Virus record (IMG/VR): IMGVR_UViG_3300021404_000005
Span: 62,001-126,000 of that record
DNA length: 64,000 nucleotides
Strand: one strand, 5' to 3'
From: a virus
Each line of letters begins with the position of its first letter. Position 1 is the stretch's first letter. A program made the position numbers and the translations under genes. The notes below the pieces were generated by a model. It made no database searches and had not been told where the DNA came from. It saw only the letters and a list, made by a program, of their open reading frames with translations. This document shows, piece by piece, positions 34,354 to 41,960 of this stretch.

Positions 34354-34571
34354 GCATCACACCTAAGATAATTCCTGAGGTCATGTGTCCTTGTGGTAGG
34401 ACGATGATGCCGTGGAGTACTTGGCTGTGTAGGATTTGCTATCTCGAAAAGGAGATAGGCTATGCGTTGTCTGAGCTTGAGCGTGGGGGAAACGCACCGG
34501 GTTACGACCCGCCGAAGACTTGGCATGAGCTAGGACTGTCTAGGCTGCGGAAGCTTATCGGGGTAACCTGA
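34350..34571 (+). CDS. small zinc-ribbon protein
   Basis: 73 residues. VMCPCGRTMM and WLCRICYLEKE form a CxC/CxxC zinc ribbon, followed by a helical tail. GTG start overlaps the nuclease stop. Perhaps a partner of the nuclease; unknown. Confidence 0.7.
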   Translation: MSITPKIIPEVMCPCGRTMMPWSTWLCRICYLEKEIGYALSELERGGNAPGYDPPKTWHELGLSRLRKLIGVT

Positions 34572-34575
34572 GTAG
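34562..34575 (+). promoter_or_regulatory. leaderless-type promoter
   Basis: GGTAACCT ends six bases before the ATG at 34576, inside the end of the previous gene; no ribosome site is seen. Confidence 0.4.
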
Positions 34576-34854
34576 ATGAATGAAAATGAATGGGACTACA
34601 AGCCTGTAACCGTGCCTGCTGAAGACGCGCCGAACGTTGATGACAAGGCTGATGCACCGGACCCCACCGGTGCTGTAACTGAAGTTGAGAACGTGGAAGG
34701 GCCTGACCTTGAAGCAGCGTGGGAGGCTGAGCAGCCGGATAGGGATGCCCGTGATGCTGGTTTTGAGGCTATCCTGTGTGCCCATCACTCGGCAGCGGAC
34801 CACCACATCTCTGACCGACAGCACCACGGCTCTTGGGGTCCTCACCATCATTAA
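34576..34854 (+). CDS. acidic protein with histidine-rich tail
   Basis: 92 residues: acidic, probably disordered first 70 (PAEDAPNVDDKADAPDPTG), then ILCAHHSAADHHISDRQHHGSWGPHHH with nine histidines. The tail could bind nickel, cobalt or zinc. It precedes the cobalamin-dependent reductase, but a link is only a guess. Confidence 0.65.
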   Translation: MNENEWDYKPVTVPAEDAPNVDDKADAPDPTGAVTEVENVEGPDLEAAWEAEQPDRDARDAGFEAILCAHHSAADHHISDRQHHGSWGPHHH

Positions 34855-34899
34855 GTGAGCTGTCGCTCACCAGGTTTTCAAGCCTTACCCTAGTAAGGC
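34855..34899 (+). promoter_or_regulatory. two hairpins in the ribonucleotide reductase leader
   Basis: GTGAGC-TGTC-GCTCAC (34855-34870) and GCCTTAC-CCTA-GTAAGGC (34882-34899) precede the GGAGG site. The first contains the AGCTGTCGCTCA 12-mer found at 24788. They may control reductase expression; no cobalamin-riboswitch signature was recognised. Confidence 0.45.
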
Positions 34900-34930
34900 A
34901 ACCCCTTGTATCGCCACCTCTGGAGGACCC

Positions 34931-36949
34931 GTGTCTTACTTGTTCAATGCCGAATATCTATCCTTCCAGCTAGGCTGGGACTTCCTCCAGGAATACAAGG
35001 ACAAGAAGCCTAACTGGGGTTTTCAGGCAGGCGCAGGTAACTCACTAGGTGAGTACTCGTGGATTTCAAAGTACGCGCGGCGCAAGGATGACGGAACACG
35101 TGAGCGATTCTGGGAAGGACTCGCGCGCGTAATCAACGGCATGTACTCAATTCAGAAGGACCACTGCTCTCAGTATCGGCTGCCGTGGGATGAACGTAAG
35201 GCACAGGAGTCAGCAGAAGAAGCTTACATGCGAGCATTCGCAGGCAAGTGGTCACCTCCAGGTCGTGGCTTGTGGATGATGGGTACCGAGCTGGTCAACG
35301 GCAAGGGTGATTCCTCCGCACTCCAGAACTGCGCCATGGTAAGTACGGAACCGTTCAATGGTGACGCAATACTGCCTTACGTTCGCATCATGGATATGTC
35401 TATGATGGGTGTAGGAGTTGGCTTCGACACCAAGGGTGCAGGCAAGGTAGAAGTACACGAGCCGGGGCAGCCTTTCCCTCACCAGATTGCTGACAGCCGA
35501 GAAGGCTGGGTTAAGTCTGTAGCAGCTTTGCTGCGTGCTTTCTTCACAGGTGCTCGGATGCCTAACTTTGACTACTCACAAATTCGACCCGCAGGGGCAC
35601 CAATCAAGGGCTTCGGTGGTATCGCGGCAGGGCCAGACCCTTTGCGTAAAGGGCATGAGACCATCGTAAAGCTGTTGTCAGGTCGTCAGGGCCAAGTTCT
35701 CACCAGCACAGACGTGGTGGACATTGCCAACGTTATCGGCAAGCTGGTGGTCAGTGGTAATGTACGGCGCAGTGCACAGATTGCTCTTGGCGACATTGAT
35801 GACAGAGATTTCCTGAAGCTAAAGGACTGGGAGCTTAACGCTGAGCGCATGGGTGCAGATGGATGGGGCCACCTTTCCAACAACAGCGTTATCGCCCACA
35901 GCGGAGATGACCTAAGTCACGTTGCTGATGCTATCCGCATGAATGGTGAGCCGGGAGTAATCTGGCTGGACATGTGCCGCGACTATGGCCGTGTATCTGA
36001 CGGCAAGGACGGCAAGGACTGGCGTGTAGCTGGTATTAATCCGTGTGCAGAGCAGCCTCTTGAGAATATGGAATGCTGCACCTTGGTGGAGACTTACCCC
36101 ACTAACCACAGCGACTACCTGGACTACCAGCGCACGCTTAAGTTCGCGTACCTGTACGGTAAGACCGTGACGCTGCTGCCTACTCGCTGGCCGGAGACTA
36201 ACGCTGTCATGCAGCGTAACCGCCGTATCGGCCTGTCTATGACCGGGCTGGCACAATTTGCTGAGCACCAGGGCACGCAGGAACTCACGATGTGGCAAGA
36301 CAATGCCTATGAGCATATCCGCATGCGCGATGCCCAGTACTCGGAGTGGCTAGGTGTCCGCGAGTCTATTCGCGTCACTACCATTAAGCCGTCTGGCACT
36401 GTGTCGCTTCTGTACGGTGTTACACCAGGGGTTCACTGGCCTGTGGCTAGCGGCTACTATATCCGCACAGTACGTGAAGCTAAGGGAAGCGCTGTTGCGC
36501 GTGCCTTTGAGGCCGCAGGTTACCTTGTTGAGCCGTCTATCATGGACCCGGACAGCACGGTTGTTATCACGTTGCCTGTGCAGACGCCGCCTATGCGTAG
36601 TCAGAACGATGTTTCCGTGTGGGAAAAGGTGAGTCTTGCGGCTAGCTGCCAGCGCTGGTGGTCCGACAATGCCGTGTCAGTAACAGCTACGTTCCGGCCT
36701 GACGAGTCGAACCAGATTCCTGCTGTATTGCGTGCATTCGATGGTCAGCTAAAGAGCCTAAGCTTTCTGCCCGCAGACACTGCAACGTACCCGCAGATGC
36801 CGTATCAGATGTGCAGCCTGGAGTACTGGGAGAGCCTGCGAGACAACATCATGCCCATTGACTGGGAAGGTTTGTACAACGATGAGTCTCTGCCGGACGC
36901 TGAGGGTGAGCGTTACTGCACCACGGATGTGTGTGAAATCAAGCGCTAA
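34931..36949 (+). CDS. nrdJ-like: class II (B12-dependent) ribonucleotide reductase
   Basis: 672 residues, GTG start behind GGAGG. Monomeric, adenosylcobalamin-dependent type: QNCAMVST supplies the first redox cysteine, NPCAEQPLENMECC the thiyl-radical cysteine and Glu, and the C-terminal CTTDVCEIKR pair re-reduces the site. Reduces ribonucleoside triphosphates to deoxy forms without oxygen. Shorter than the Lactobacillus enzyme (739). Together with ThyX it makes the phage largely independent of host dNTP supply. Confidence 0.95.
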   Translation: MSYLFNAEYLSFQLGWDFLQEYKDKKPNWGFQAGAGNSLGEYSWISKYARRKDDGTRERFWEGLARVINGMYSIQKDHCSQYRLPWDERKAQESAEEAYMRAFAGKWSPPGRGLWMMGTELVNGKGDSSALQNCAMVSTEPFNGDAILPYVRIMDMSMMGVGVGFDTKGAGKVEVHEPGQPFPHQIADSREGWVKSVAALLRAFFTGARMPNFDYSQIRPAGAPIKGFGGIAAGPDPLRKGHETIVKLLSGRQGQVLTSTDVVDIANVIGKLVVSGNVRRSAQIALGDIDDRDFLKLKDWELNAERMGADGWGHLSNNSVIAHSGDDLSHVADAIRMNGEPGVIWLDMCRDYGRVSDGKDGKDWRVAGINPCAEQPLENMECCTLVETYPTNHSDYLDYQRTLKFAYLYGKTVTLLPTRWPETNAVMQRNRRIGLSMTGLAQFAEHQGTQELTMWQDNAYEHIRMRDAQYSEWLGVRESIRVTTIKPSGTVSLLYGVTPGVHWPVASGYYIRTVREAKGSAVARAFEAAGYLVEPSIMDPDSTVVITLPVQTPPMRSQNDVSVWEKVSLAASCQRWWSDNAVSVTATFRPDESNQIPAVLRAFDGQLKSLSFLPADTATYPQMPYQMCSLEYWESLRDNIMPIDWEGLYNDESLPDAEGERYCTTDVCEIKR

Positions 36950-37155
36950 TGCAATTCGCGATAACGTTCTGGAAAGATGGTGGCACGCCTGACTGTCACG
37001 AATTTCTTAGCGTAGCTTATGCCACGTCATGGGCGCTTCAACAACAGCATCAAGGGCGCGGCATAAGCCTGACCTATGACGACGGAGAAGATACGCACGA
37101 TTTGTTCTACCCTCCGGGTTCCGGCGAGTGGCAGCATTTGTGCTGTCGGTCCTAA
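36949..37155 (+). CDS. small protein coupled to ribonucleotide reductase
   Basis: 68 residues, TAATG overlap with the reductase. MQFAITFWKDGGTPDCHEFLSV with later cysteine pair LCCRS at the end. Might be a thioredoxin-like partner in role, but it lacks CxxC. Not recognised. Confidence 0.6.
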   Translation: MQFAITFWKDGGTPDCHEFLSVAYATSWALQQQHQGRGISLTYDDGEDTHDLFYPPGSGEWQHLCCRS

Positions 37156-37160
37156 AGGAA

Positions 37161-37182
37161 GGTATACTGAGAGTCATGACTC
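37161..37182 (+). promoter_or_regulatory. leaderless promoter with palindrome over the start codon
   Basis: GGTATACT (-10 TATACT at 37163-37168), seven bases, then ATG at 37176. The palindrome AGAGTC-AT-GACTCT (37170-37183) is centred on the ATG. Confidence 0.6.
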
Positions 37183-37670
37183 TACTACGCAGAATTACAA
37201 TCGCGCTAGGAGCAGTGTTCGTTTTCGCAGGGTTCGGGGCAGGTGTGGCAGCAGCCGCTACCGTCCCACCCCATACGCCGTCCTATGCGGTGATGCATGA
37301 ACGCAATATCAACGATACCCCTCAGTGGTTCAAGCTACAGGACGTAGACCCGTTCACTGGGCGGTTTGGTTATCAACCGCTAGGTAACGGTATGGTCTCG
37401 CACGTCAGATGGACTAGCGTTAACAGTACGACAGCTAACGGCACGGGACAGTGGGACTACGGTTTCATGGGTAACTGTCAGAACGGTCCTGTGTCTATCG
37501 CTATTCACGGTAGCGGATATGCGTATACCACCATCAGTGTGACCCTGACTCAGAATTGGACGACTACGACCGGAGGTGCTTGCCCGTCTTACGGGCACGG
37601 CGCTCACCACAGCACGGCTCATGTCCACCTCGCCGTCAATGACCCGACCCTCAACCTGACCAAGTTCTAA
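37176..37670 (+). CDS. secreted protein, paralogue of the 6.7-kb gene
   Basis: 164 residues with signal peptide MTLLRRITIALGAVFVFAGFG...AAA. Mature part ATVPPHTPSYAVMHERN, QWFKLQDVDP, RWTSVNSTTANGTGQW, GPVSIAIHGSGYAYTTISVTLTQNW and YGHGAHHST align along the 6687-7193 protein. Start at 37176 chosen since the signal peptide begins there; the TATACT element lies seven bases upstream. Role outside the cell unknown. Confidence 0.85.
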   Translation: MTLLRRITIALGAVFVFAGFGAGVAAAATVPPHTPSYAVMHERNINDTPQWFKLQDVDPFTGRFGYQPLGNGMVSHVRWTSVNSTTANGTGQWDYGFMGNCQNGPVSIAIHGSGYAYTTISVTLTQNWTTTTGGACPSYGHGAHHSTAHVHLAVNDPTLNLTKF

Positions 37671-37681
37671 CGGAATAATTT

Positions 37682-37712
37682 CATGGCCCTGAGTGCTATA
37701 CTCAGGGCCATG
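37682..37712 (+). promoter_or_regulatory. 13-bp inverted repeat / leaderless promoter
   Basis: CATGGCCCTGAGT and its exact inverse flank a 5-base spacer; TGCTATACT overlaps the spacer and right arm, and the right arm ends in the ATG of the HNH gene seven bases after TATACT. An operator over both promoter and start codon. Confidence 0.6.
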
Positions 37713-38090
37713 ACTATTCTCGTGATTCTTATCCTTTTGGCGGTAGGCGGGTACTGGTATTACCAGGCCCGCAGTGAGAGACTGAGACAGCAGCAGGCCA
37801 TGAGGCGTCTCTACAGAGGCCCAATACGCCGTGCCCGTCGTGCTGCCTACAGGCAGCGTAAGTCTACTCGCGGTGGACGTTACGTCTCCAAGGAGCTGCG
37901 TGCCGCCATCCTGCAACGAGACAACTTCACCTGCCAGCACTGCGGCATCAACCGACAGTCGCACCCAGACGTGCGCCTGGAGCTAGACCACATCACGCCT
38001 TATTCTTGGGGCGGCAAGACCACTTACGCTAACCTTCAGGTTCTTTGCAGGCGGTGTAACCAACTAAAAGCGAATAAGTTCGCGGGGTAG
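37710..38090 (+). CDS. membrane-anchored HNH endonuclease
   Basis: 126 residues. N-terminal membrane span (ILVILILLAVGGYWYYQA), then a very basic stretch (RRLYRGPIRRARRAAYRQRK), then a complete HNH: FTCQHCG, LELDHITPYSWGG, NLQVLCRRCNQ. The positive charges put the nuclease on the cytoplasmic side, at the membrane. It lies between a secreted protein and another membrane gene. It may act on incoming or exiting DNA; most phage HNH proteins are soluble. Confidence 0.85.
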   Translation: MTILVILILLAVGGYWYYQARSERLRQQQAMRRLYRGPIRRARRAAYRQRKSTRGGRYVSKELRAAILQRDNFTCQHCGINRQSHPDVRLELDHITPYSWGGKTTYANLQVLCRRCNQLKANKFAG

Positions 38091-38093
38091 TGA

Positions 38094-38480
38094 ATGAAGA
38101 GTAAGCAGATACTACTAGGACTCGCCATAGGCGCAGTCGTAGTCGCGCTGATTCAGTTCTACCCTGCCTGGCAGCATTGGCTAGCTTTCGAAACCGGAAG
38201 CCAGAACTCACCCGGCACAGCTCATGACTACAATTACTGGTCGGGTTTCGGTAGTGTCTTCCCGTGGTCTATGGGAATGCTTGCGTCGCTTTGCACGCTC
38301 ATCTGGGTGCACACTAAGAAAGCTAACTGTCATACGCATAAATGCTTGCGTATCGGTAGTTATCCAGTCGGTGATTATAAGGTGTGTAAGAGGCACCACC
38401 TTGAAGCGACAGGTTCACATCCGACTATGGAACATCTTAGAGAGCATTATCATAGGAAGTTTTCACTTACCCAAGAATAG
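38094..38480 (+). CDS. two-span membrane protein with zinc motif
   Basis: 128 residues: two spans (ILLGLAIGAVVVALIQFYPAW and FPWSMGMLASLCTLIWVH), then CHTHKCLRIGSYPVGDYKVCKRHH, a C..H.C.RIG...V.C..HH pattern met in other actinophage small proteins. It immediately precedes the lysin; a holin role is possible. Confidence 0.75.
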   Translation: MKSKQILLGLAIGAVVVALIQFYPAWQHWLAFETGSQNSPGTAHDYNYWSGFGSVFPWSMGMLASLCTLIWVHTKKANCHTHKCLRIGSYPVGDYKVCKRHHLEATGSHPTMEHLREHYHRKFSLTQE

Positions 38481-38484
38481 CTAA

Positions 38485-38530
38485 GCACGGTATCCTTTGA
38501 GTGAGCAGTCACACCTGGAGGATACCGTGC
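38485..38530 (+). promoter_or_regulatory. 12-bp inverted repeat bracketing the lysin start
   Basis: GCACGGTATCCT (38485-38496) and its exact inverse (38519-38530) enclose 22 bases. GGTATCCT in the left arm resembles the promoter hexamers of this phage; the right arm overlaps the GGAGG site and the GTG start. Confidence 0.55.
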
Positions 38531-39615
38531 CTATCGTTCGCTCTCTTAAGACCCTCAAGACGAGGGTCGCATCGGCAGTATCGCCGCAGCTAGGCGCGCT
38601 TAAGGGCACGCCTGTTATCTATATGGAAGATGCGGTTACTGTATCTGACCTACAACCAGGCTTTCCTGCCTACGCAGGCTACTACAACGGTACTTATGCC
38701 AACTTGACGGAGATGCGCGCACGATTCCCGCGTGCTTATATTGTAAGTGTCTCTCCGAACGGCGCTAACGGCGCTATGTGCATTGACATCGAGCCTGGCG
38801 ACGCTGTGCCGGCTAACGCTCCCGGCTTCTGGCATAACTCTAGTCACGGTGGCGCTGTTAAGCCGTGGTTCTACGGCAGCGCTAGCTGGACTTCGTCCAT
38901 TGTGAACGCTCTGACCTCAGCGGGAATTCCTCGCTCGTCTTACTTCATCTGGTCAGCGCACTACATCGGCGCGCATATCTGCGGTCCCGGTACGTGCGGT
39001 TATCCGCAGGCAGACGCTACTCAGTACGCCACTAACAATGCTTACGATACGTCTATCGTGCCGACGTACATGGTTGGCACCGGGCCTCTTCCCCCGCCGC
39101 AGGAGCCTACCATACAGGAAGGTAGCACGAACAAGGCTGCTGTTGACAAGCTGCGAATTCTACTGGATTCTCACAACGCTCAGCTAGGCAATGCTGATGG
39201 TGGTCCGGATGCGTTCGGTCCTACCGTCAAGAAGGCTGTACAGGAGTTCCAGTCAGTGAACAAGCTAGCAGCCGATGGTATCGTAGGACCTGCTACGTGG
39301 GGCGCTCTAGTAAACAAGAAGTCCAAGCCTATTCCGAACCCCACTCCCGCTCCCCCGGTTCCCCCGGTACCACCGACGCCTGCTCCGGCACAACTAACGG
39401 TATCTGATTACGTAACAGCGACGATTAGCTGGGACGTAATTCCGGGTGCGACTAAGTACGTAGTACTGCTGTCACAGCAGGACGGTAAGGTTACTTCTCA
39501 GGTAGTTAGCACTAACGCTGCTCAGGTAAGCGTTCATCGTGAGTGGACTTACAAGGTAACTGTTCGCGCCGATGTTGTCGGCGCTAAGGCAGCCACCTAC
39601 AGCCTCGTTGTCTAG
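38527..39615 (+). CDS. endolysin-like glycoside hydrolase with peptidoglycan-binding domain
   Basis: 362 residues from the GTG behind GGAGG (TTG at 38497 is weaker). Residues about 30-205: GH25/DUF1906-like barrel (AGYYNGTYANLTEMRARFP, MCIDIEPGD, YFIWSAHYIGAHICGPG). About 215-280: peptidoglycan-binding repeat (DAFGPTVKKAVQEFQSVNKLAADGIVGPATWGAL). Proline-rich linker, then an Fn3-like domain. Likely digests host peptidoglycan in lysis; no signal peptide, so it needs a holin. Confidence 0.85.
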   Translation: MPIVRSLKTLKTRVASAVSPQLGALKGTPVIYMEDAVTVSDLQPGFPAYAGYYNGTYANLTEMRARFPRAYIVSVSPNGANGAMCIDIEPGDAVPANAPGFWHNSSHGGAVKPWFYGSASWTSSIVNALTSAGIPRSSYFIWSAHYIGAHICGPGTCGYPQADATQYATNNAYDTSIVPTYMVGTGPLPPPQEPTIQEGSTNKAAVDKLRILLDSHNAQLGNADGGPDAFGPTVKKAVQEFQSVNKLAADGIVGPATWGALVNKKSKPIPNPTPAPPVPPVPPTPAPAQLTVSDYVTATISWDVIPGATKYVVLLSQQDGKVTSQVVSTNAAQVSVHREWTYKVTVRADVVGAKAATYSLVV

Positions 39616-39854
39616 TTGTAGCTTTCGTCCCAAAGAATTATGCGTCGTTTACTGCCTGTGCTTTCCTGCGAAGGGAAGGTACAGGCAGTAACGTTATTAG
39701 TGTGCTCAAAGATAGCTAGCTTAGTGTCATCTAGGTAGACTTCGGCCGTTACAGTTTCGTGTTCCTCACGCCATACTATGCGCCCCCTATTCCCGGCAAC
39801 CATAGCGTACAGCCGTTCCATGCAGCGCTTATCGCTGCTATTTAGCTTAACCAT
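39612..39854 (-). CDS. hypothetical protein, 80 aa
   Basis: MVKLNSSDKRCMERLYAMVAG, beta-rich later (ETVTAEVYLDDTKLAIFE). Convergent with the lysin gene, sharing the stop palindrome CTAG. Last gene of a leftward ten-gene island. Not recognised. Confidence 0.65.
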   Translation of the reverse strand: MVKLNSSDKRCMERLYAMVAGNRGRIVWREEHETVTAEVYLDDTKLAIFEHTNNVTACTFPSQESTGSKRRIILWDESYN

Positions 39855-40053
39855 TCATGACACCATGCAAGTCGATACCAAATTCGATAGCTGCATACTC
39901 AACCATATCGCGGACGCGCTCTAGAGCTTCCCAGCAGTCGTCTCCAAGCTTGTCTTGGAGCGCTCCGTGATACATCTGACTATTAATTAGTCGCCACGCT
40001 AGCCTAACGTCCCGCGCTGATTTGATAGGCGGGTTCTCGATATCGCTAGGCAT
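39847..40053 (-). CDS. hypothetical protein, 68 aa
   Basis: MPSDIENPPIKSARDVRLAWRLINSQM, helical. TAATG overlap with the upstream gene and eight-base overlap downstream. Not recognised. Confidence 0.65.
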   Translation of the reverse strand: MPSDIENPPIKSARDVRLAWRLINSQMYHGALQDKLGDDCWEALERVRDMVEYAAIEFGIDLHGVMNG

Positions 40054-40292
40054 TAATCTTCGCTGTCCGGGTAAGGGCAGTGGTCAAGGGCGTTAGTTAG
40101 GTAGTCCTGCACTAGCTGGAAGTCGTCTTTAGCATCTATACAGCGCAAAGCAGCGTGGTACACGTCTTCAGGCAGGTCAGGAGGTAGGTCACTTAGCGCA
40201 AGCCCGTAGCTCATGACAAGTTCAGTGAAGTTTCCTTCCCAGTCAGCCTTTGAGGCCAGCTCGTAGCTGTTGCGGTATCCGTCAGTAGTCAT
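40053..40292 (-). CDS. hypothetical acidic protein, 79 aa
   Basis: MTTDGYRNSYELASKADWEGNFTEL; helical and acidic. Start set at the ATG overlapping the small cysteine protein's stop, in keeping with the overlap style of this operon. Not recognised. Confidence 0.65.
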   Translation of the reverse strand: MTTDGYRNSYELASKADWEGNFTELVMSYGLALSDLPPDLPEDVYHAALRCIDAKDDFQLVQDYLTNALDHCPYPDSED

Positions 40293-40419
40293 CGATGCAC
40301 TCGCTTCCTTTCTCCGGGTCAACTTCTGAGCAGTTAGTGCAGATGGTCATGACCCCTTGTAGCGAACCAAAGTACTTCACGGGCACGTGACCTTCTGGAT
40401 GAAATCCTGTTCCAGCCAC
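40282..40419 (-). CDS. small cysteine protein, 45 aa
   Basis: GTG start overlapping the MazG-like stop as TAGTG. Contains ICTNCSEVDPEKGSECIDDY, a possible CxxC...C metal site. Overlaps both neighbours. Confidence 0.6.
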   Translation of the reverse strand: MAGTGFHPEGHVPVKYFGSLQGVMTICTNCSEVDPEKGSECIDDY

Positions 40420-40961
40420 TATATCCTCTTCCCGCCATTGCGATAGGCCCTAGTGGCGTTGTATTCCATCTTGCGCATGTAGTCCAGCTCAAGGTTAAGC
40501 TCGAACAACTGCGCACAGGCATCTACCGTACCTAGCAGCAAGCCTAGGCCACGTCCTACTTCTCGTTCACCAGTAATCCTGTAGGACTCTGTTACAGCAG
40601 CAGCACAAGCATGCATGTCATTCAGGCAGCGGCTAACCATGTCGTACTCGTCTAGTGTGCCCATGTCCCAGGTGACGTAAGGAACAAGGTCGTGAGAAAC
40701 AGGAACTTCGTAGCGTCCGATATTGTCCATAGTGCGAATGAAGACATCAGCCAGTTCAATACCGAATCCGTCAGGACCGCCAGACGGAGACTGGTAAGGG
40801 ATGAAGCGAGCGTTCTTGTACGCTTGCCAGGCTTCCACAATCTCTGTGTGCACCAGCGCCATAGCCTCAGGAACCTGGACAACCATGTCGTCCCAGCCAT
40901 GCTCGGCACACCAGTTTCTGACTTCATCCTTAATTTCAAGGAGGCGTATGGTCGTGAACAT
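40419..40961 (-). CDS. MazG-like NTP pyrophosphohydrolase
   Basis: 180 residues. AMALVHTEIVEAWQAY and GIELADVFIRTMDN give the acidic helices (E..E...E, E..D) that bind magnesium in MazG-type enzymes. Would hydrolyse NTPs, dNTPs or alarmones such as ppGpp to monophosphates. TAATG overlap with the preceding gene. A second MazG-like protein is at 49993. Confidence 0.8.
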   Translation of the reverse strand: MFTTIRLLEIKDEVRNWCAEHGWDDMVVQVPEAMALVHTEIVEAWQAYKNARFIPYQSPSGGPDGFGIELADVFIRTMDNIGRYEVPVSHDLVPYVTWDMGTLDEYDMVSRCLNDMHACAAAVTESYRITGEREVGRGLGLLLGTVDACAQLFELNLELDYMRKMEYNATRAYRNGGKRI

Positions 40962-41146
40962 TACAGCCCCAGCTCTCTCAGAATCTTGTCGGCAAAATCC
41001 AGCGTCTCGCGTGTGTACTCACCGACAGGTACCCACGTATCTACATTAAACCATCCGTCATCGACAATATATTCCTGAACCCTGACAGTTCCTTTGTTAA
41101 CGAACGCGCGGTAGCGTCCATCTTCAGATTCCCAGTCAGCACTCAC
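40961..41146 (-). CDS. hypothetical protein, 61 aa
   Basis: GTG start after GGAGA; MSADWESEDGRYRAFVNKGTVRVQEY, beta-hairpins then a helix. Not recognised. Confidence 0.6.
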   Translation of the reverse strand: MSADWESEDGRYRAFVNKGTVRVQEYIVDDGWFNVDTWVPVGEYTRETLDFADKILRELGL

Positions 41147-41155
41147 TGATGTCTC

Positions 41156-41302
41156 CTACTGATTCCTGTAGGCTTCTGCGAAGCACTCGTAGTCTGCTTG
41201 AGTAACTTTGCCGTCTGGGAGCGGGCCGAAACGAGCCACTACCCACTGAACGAACTCGGGATATTGTACGGTTAGGTCTTTCCAGGTTACGTTAGCACTC
41301 AT
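41156..41302 (-). CDS. small hypothetical protein, 48 aa
   Basis: MSANVTWKDLTVQYPEFVQWVV, ATG overlapping the previous stop (ATGA). Composition is that of a folded small protein. Not recognised. Confidence 0.6.
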   Translation of the reverse strand: MSANVTWKDLTVQYPEFVQWVVARFGPLPDGKVTQADYECFAEAYRNQ

Positions 41303-41424
41303 AGTGTCTTCCTTCCTGCGGTCTTAAAATAGTGACGGGCCATGACCTTTTCTTTAAGCCTCATAGGTAGTAGCCAGAACCACCACGATTCCATGTACGC
41401 AAAGCTGTCCTTTTTCTTAGGCAT
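41299..41424 (-). CDS. small basic protein, 41 aa
   Basis: MPKKKDSFAYMESWWFWLLPMRLKEK; aromatic patch flanked by lysines may associate with membrane. Its first residues echo the MPKKEH start of the adjacent GGQ protein. Overlaps both neighbours. Confidence 0.6.
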   Translation of the reverse strand: MPKKKDSFAYMESWWFWLLPMRLKEKVMARHYFKTAGRKTL

Positions 41425-41770
41425 CGTCCACCACCTTCCACTGCTTGCCGTCCTTTATCTCCACGCGAAGGTTCTTGTCCTGCATGTCTTTATCTACGCG
41501 CTGCTCGGGAGACTGACCGCGATACCACAGTTGCCTGTTGACCCACAGCTTGAACAAAGCATGCTCTGTCATGCGTCGGAATGCACGTCGCTTGTTCATT
41601 AGCTGGGAGCGCTCTTCTCGCGACTCGCCACGTGCTCCGGACGGGTGATGGATGATTCTGATGCCTGTGTTACTAGTGTTCTGATGTTGCCCACCGGGAC
41701 CTCCGGCAGAGAAGTCTTGGACCTCACAGTCTTTAAGGGTCACAGAGAACACATGTTCTTTCTTAGGCAT
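41417..41770 (-). CDS. class I release factor-like GGQ protein (ArfB-type)
   Basis: 117 residues. SAGGPGGQHQNTSNTGIRIIHHPSG is the peptidyl-tRNA hydrolysis loop of class I release factors, followed by a basic helix region (REERSQLMNKRRAFRRM). It lacks codon-recognition domains, as in ArfB (YaeJ)-type ribosome rescue factors. It may free ribosomes stalled on truncated mRNA during infection. Length is close to that of ArfB. Confidence 0.85.
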   Translation of the reverse strand: MPKKEHVFSVTLKDCEVQDFSAGGPGGQHQNTSNTGIRIIHHPSGARGESREERSQLMNKRRAFRRMTEHALFKLWVNRQLWYRGQSPEQRVDKDMQDKNLRVEIKDGKQWKVVDDA

Positions 41771-41930
41771 GCTTATCGCTTTCGCCGTCTTTGTAGCCTA
41801 TTTCGTAAGCGTCACCTAGCACGTCCATCAGTGCAATAGGTATTCCCTTGTGCTGAGTTTTCTGCCACTTCTTGCACAGCTCCCAGACAATAGTGTCCCG
41901 CCGCCGCTCGTACTCAGTCTTCATGTCCAT
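41763..41930 (-). CDS. small hypothetical protein, 55 aa
   Basis: MDMKTEYERRRDTIVWELCKKW, alternative start two codons on. Helical. First gene of the leftward island, facing the rightward gene at 41961 across a 30-base divergent gap. Not recognised. Confidence 0.6.
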   Translation of the reverse strand: MDMKTEYERRRDTIVWELCKKWQKTQHKGIPIALMDVLGDAYEIGYKDGESDKHA

Positions 41931-41946
41931 ACTAACGCTGAGCCAT

Positions 41947-41960
41947 GGTACGATATTCCT
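41947..41960 (+). promoter_or_regulatory. leaderless-type promoter
   Basis: GGTACGAT ends six bases before the ATG at 41961, in a 30-base divergent gap with no ribosome site. Confidence 0.45.

Noticed and set aside
37380-37964. 194-codon leftward frame
   Set aside because: Covers the secreted paralogue and HNH genes, both supported by motifs and homologues in the window.
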